Source of the DNA: JAFGJQ01 sp964495075
GTDB taxonomy: Bacteria > Planctomycetota > Phycisphaerae > UBA1845
Direction of reading: 5' to 3'
DNA length: 64,000 bases
Assembly (NCBI GenBank): GCA_964495075.1
Contig: CAZBUJ010000012.1
Coordinates: 1-64,000, forward strand
Shown: in pieces, positions 62,001 to 64,000 of the stretch
Numbering within the stretch: the stretch's first letter is position 1
How the letters are laid out: every line of letters begins with the position of its first letter
Made by a program: the position numbers and the translations under genes
Notes under the pieces: model-generated
Told to the model about the DNA's origin: nothing
The model's database searches: none
The model's input: the letters and a program-made list of their open reading frames with translations, nothing else

Positions 62001-62492
62001 CGATGCGGCCGTGGAGAGGGTCAATGTGACGATGGGCACATCGTCGATCTCGACCGGCTTGATCACCCAACCGGCCACGCCGGGCGGCACGATGTCGACA
62101 TGCTCGTCGATCCGCTTGTAGAGCTTCACCAGACTGCGTTCGCGGTCTTCCCCCACGAAGTAGCGAACCGTGATGATGGCCGACCCTTCGCGAGACATCG
62201 AATAGACGTATTCGACGCCATCGATTTCGTAGAGCAACTTCTCCAAAGGGGTTGTGACGAGTTGCTCGACTTCCTCGGCCGAGTGCCCGGGGAAGTCCAC
62301 GTGCACGTCGGCCATGGGCACCACGATCTGCGGGTCCTCCTCGCGCGGCGTCACCGCAAGCGCCGTTACACCAAGGGCCGCGGCCAGCACAATCAGAACC
62401 AGGGAGAGATTCGATTCCAGGAAAACCCGCACAATGGCATTCGTGAAGCCGTGCCTGGAGTCGACAGCGGGTGGGGTTGCTCCAGACGTCAT
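59055..62492 (-). CDS. RND-family efflux permease
   Basis: 1145 residues. The start overlaps the end of the membrane-fusion gene by 4 bp (ATGA). It has the two-halved RND plan: TM1 near SLVLIVLAAALGVTALAV, a periplasmic loop opening ADVHVDFPGHSAEEVEQLV, a helix block with EALGVAIFIVIALLTLGLGW and LGLLVDDPIVDVENI (TM4, with the Asp pair used in proton relay), the second loop from about 590, and C-terminal LAGIVTRDSIILVDFIHLSL. Similar to AcrB/MdtB-like pumps, working in the inner membrane as a trimer. No outer-membrane TolC-type channel is encoded on either side within the window. Confidence 0.9.
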   Translation of the reverse strand: MTSGATPPAVDSRHGFTNAIVRVFLESNLSLVLIVLAAALGVTALAVTPREEDPQIVVPMADVHVDFPGHSAEEVEQLVTTPLEKLLYEIDGVEYVYSMSREGSAIITVRYFVGEDRERSLVKLYKRIDEHVDIVPPGVAGWVIKPVEIDDVPIVTLTLSTAASDGHVLRRVAEELVQRLSVVENLSRAYVVGGQPRVVHVYLDPRRMEAYRLSPLEVKQAIEAANVTAIVGTFDREDSSQRVEGGAAFAHPDELRDLVVGVWGDRPVFLADVARLVDGAEDVTDYVRHGWGPARGFEHRESFTGTLVGDESTANRADVISTPALTIAIAKKKGTNAVTVAEEVLSKAESLKSEIVPDDIDMIITRNYGLTADDKVNELVEALGVAIFIVIALLTLGLGWRESLIVVVAIPVVFGLTLTVNLLFGFSINRVTLFALILSLGLLVDDPIVDVENISRHFGLHRRASRNIVLEAVAEIRPPLITATLAVIVSFLPMLFITGMMGPYMRPMALNVPIAMLMSMVVAFTITPWLSFHLLKRKYSSGKAVPDPVIDGHDISNVKESVLYRFFYPLMAPLLHSRTKASVFLVIIGGLTLLAAGLAATRHVPLKMLPFDNKNELLLVLDLDEGTTLERTDACVREIEEHLHGVPEVTDFTSYVGLAAPMDFNGMVRHYYLRRGSNVAEIRVNLVGKKSRAQQSHAIGLRIRDDLTRIARSHAAILKLVEIPPGPPVIATVVGEIYGQPDHSYDQLIGAAKVVRARLEAEPGIVDVDDSAEADETKVVFRTDKEKAALNGVTVAEIVKTLQICLDGVSAGTVHVPSERNPLLIELRLPRAIRSSVADLAQVRAKGRGGNLVPLAELGRWEYSRSDNTIYHKNLRRVAYVFAEAAGRPPADAVVDIQADRAVDASDMPAGASVPGNGWVSTASPRPTLERTFFNNGSGVTWYVPDGIEVGFAGEGEWKITLDVFRDLGLAFAAALVGIYILLVGQTRSFVIPIVVMLAIPLNILGIMPGFWLLNAVAGDTVGSYADPIFFTATGMIGMIALAGIVTRDSIILVDFIHLSLRRGRSLFDAVMESRVVRLRPILLTAATAMLSAAPITIDPIFSGLAWSLIFGLFASTLFTLFVIPITYWLIYANRPGHGLGTAEA

Positions 62493-63613
62493 CCCTTGGG
62501 CTCCTCCTGAGTCGGCCGGACGACGACCCGCTCGCCTTCGCGCAGGCCTGAAAGAACCTCCACCTCGTCACCAAACAGTCGGCCGAGTTTGACGGCTCGG
62601 CGCCGGAGGCGGTCGGCTTCCACGACCTCCACGAGTTCCAACTGCCCGACCTGCTCCACGGCGGACCGTGGTATGACGAGCACGGACTCGTCATCGAGGG
62701 GAATCAGGAGCCGGCCGAACATGCCCGAGTACACGCCGGGTGGGCACGGACCGGTGACCTTGACCTCAAACGTCCGACTGGCCGCCTCGGCCTCGGGTAC
62801 GATCTCGCTCACGCGCCCTTCGCAGGGATGTCCGATCGTGTCGATGTTCACGCTGATCGTCTGCCCAACCTGCAGCCTTCGCGTGAGTGACTCGCGCACG
62901 CTCGCCACCAGCTGCATGCGCGTCGGATCGTAAAGCGTCAGCAGGGTTTGACCGGGGGTCGCGGTGTCACCGACCTCGACGTTCTTGTCGATAACCACGC
63001 CATCGATGGGAGCCCGAATCGTTGCGTAGCCCAATACGGTTTCGGACTCGTTGACAGCCTGCTCGGCACGTTGCAGCTCGGCCTCAGCAGTCTTGAGCGC
63101 ACTCTGTGCCCGGTCCCATTCGATCTCCGAGGCAGCCGCCTGCTCCACGAGATGTTTGATGCGGTCGTGCTCGATCTGAGCCTGATCACGAGTGGAACGG
63201 GCTGCACGGGCACTCGATTGCGCCTGCTCGACGCGAGCGACCAAATCCTCGTCGTCCAAGCGAATCAGCACGTCCCCCTTGCGGACCTCCTGCCCCGCCG
63301 TCACGTTGACTTCCGTGATCTTCGCGAGCAGCTTGGCGGCGACAGAGGATTCATGGACGGCCCGGACGGTTCCCACCGCTTGCTCGACCCGGGGTACCTG
63401 CCTCAGGCGGACCGGGGCCGTCTCCGTGCCCTCGGCCGGTGCTCGGGCAAGCCTGGACGCGGCTTGGGGTGAAGACGCCGATGAATCAATTTTCCGGTGA
63501 AAACCGCCGGCCAGCCAGATCATCATCAGCACGGCCACCACGAGGAAGACCAGCCCTGTGAGTACGACGCGAAGCACCTTCATCGGAAGGAAAGCATGTT
63601 GACCGCGTACCAT
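62489..63613 (-). CDS. RND membrane-fusion protein (HlyD/AcrA type)
   Basis: 374 residues. The ATG at 63613 has GGAG 8 nt upstream; an ATG at 63583 lacks a ribosome-binding site. An N-terminal anchor helix (VVLTGLVFLVVAVLMMIWLA) is followed by a lipoyl half (VHESSVAAKLLAKITEVNV ... GQEVRKGDVLIRLDDEDL), a coiled-coil hairpin (about 115-190), the returning lipoyl half (YATIRAPIDGVVIDKNVEVG), and beta-barrel and membrane-proximal domains. It links the RND permease to an outer-membrane channel. It forms an operon with the permease. Confidence 0.88.
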   Translation of the reverse strand: MVRGQHAFLPMKVLRVVLTGLVFLVVAVLMMIWLAGGFHRKIDSSASSPQAASRLARAPAEGTETAPVRLRQVPRVEQAVGTVRAVHESSVAAKLLAKITEVNVTAGQEVRKGDVLIRLDDEDLVARVEQAQSSARAARSTRDQAQIEHDRIKHLVEQAAASEIEWDRAQSALKTAEAELQRAEQAVNESETVLGYATIRAPIDGVVIDKNVEVGDTATPGQTLLTLYDPTRMQLVASVRESLTRRLQVGQTISVNIDTIGHPCEGRVSEIVPEAEAASRTFEVKVTGPCPPGVYSGMFGRLLIPLDDESVLVIPRSAVEQVGQLELVEVVEADRLRRRAVKLGRLFGDEVEVLSGLREGERVVVRPTQEEPKG

Positions 63614-64000
63614 CGGAGCCGCTCCAATACTGACTCGCGCAACTCATTCGCCCGTCGGCACAACCAGAGGAATGCCGTCCGCCGGGGACTGGCAGAGGAG
63701 AATGCGAACGGTTGCCGGCGGCCTCCGCATGATTCCATGGCGGCTGCGGGCGGGGCCACCCGACCTCCATGAAAGCCGCCGGTCGACGAACCGCAGGACC
63801 ACCGGCGCTAGGATCAGGACCACGGACACGCCGCCCGGCCACGTCGTTCTGCCGTCGCTACCACCAGGCCGTTGCACCGAAGCGGATCCGGCGCCGGCAG
63901 AACTCCGGCTGGCTCAGTCTACTCATCTCGCGCGCCCCCAGCAACCGCTGTCAGTGTTTCACCCGTTCGGACATTGCGCCCCACGAGGGCCAAGTTGACC
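63614..64000. other. Region upstream of the efflux operon, nothing recognised
   Basis: 387 bp to the window edge. It presumably contains the efflux-operon promoter, but no clear -35/-10 pair was found. Short open frames here are Pro/Arg-rich and show no domain. Confidence 0.4.

Overview
The window looks like part of a GC-rich planctomycete chromosome, probably Phycisphaerae-like and probably metagenome-assembled because it contains a 100-N scaffold gap. The lineage is inferred from several things seen together: many secreted proteins ending in a dockerin-like EF-hand pair, CNGNG-type calcium-binding stretches, a PEP-CTERM tail, solo type II pseudopilins (GFTLIELLVV), an ECF sigma factor next to a TPR Ser/Thr kinase, sulfatase-TPR fusions and ROK-led sugar operons. 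No rRNA, tRNA, CRISPR array, insertion sequence or phage gene was seen.

Layout. 1-8.5 kb: secreted proteins on the + strand. These are a Cys-rich 53-residue-repeat protein broken by the gap, three consecutive cupredoxin/multicopper-oxidase proteins that progressively lose copper ligands, a small lipoprotein, a Kelch protein and a HAF-repeat protein. 8.7-14.1 kb (- strand): a sulfatase-TPR protein and a GH94-like glycoside phosphorylase, preceded by a possible 80-residue leader gene. 14.2-26.2 kb (+): a ROK regulator (ROK-A) followed by a run of about nine genes: secreted dockerin-like and PEP-CTERM proteins, two related TIM-barrel glycosidase-like proteins, a pseudopilin, a GH16-like protein, a sodium/solute symporter and an FG-GAP lipoprotein. 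26.4-37.5 kb (+): a second, paralogous ROK regulator (ROK-B) with a symporter, a class III aminotransferase, an M20 hydrolase, a Gfo/Idh/MocA dehydrogenase, an SDR remnant, 6-phosphogluconate dehydrogenase and a GH20-like hexosaminidase. 38-47.5 kb: a large secreted dockerin-like protein (-), an ECF sigma/kinase pair, a 21-residue-repeat beta-helix protein and a WAENIGW-repeat protein. 47.6-58.8 kb (+): a tightly overlapped operon of four glycosyltransferases, an ABC exporter, two APH-fold kinases, a pseudopilin and an anchored nuclease. 59-63.6 kb (-): an RND efflux pump and its membrane-fusion protein.

How the genes may work together. The 8.7-37.5 kb block reads as a two-module polysaccharide/amino-sugar utilisation locus controlled by ROK proteins instead of SusCD-type receptors. 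ROK-A, ROK-B and the divergent phosphorylase operon share one promoter design: TTGAC(A/T), a 17-bp spacer, then a -10 only 7-9 nt before an ATG. This predicts leaderless mRNAs. In the two ROK promoters a TTAATTAA palindrome sits at the same distance from the -35 and overlaps the -10, which suggests auto- or cross-regulation. The 47.6-58.8 kb operon probably builds and exports a glycoconjugate. These pathway assignments are inferences from family membership and gene order.
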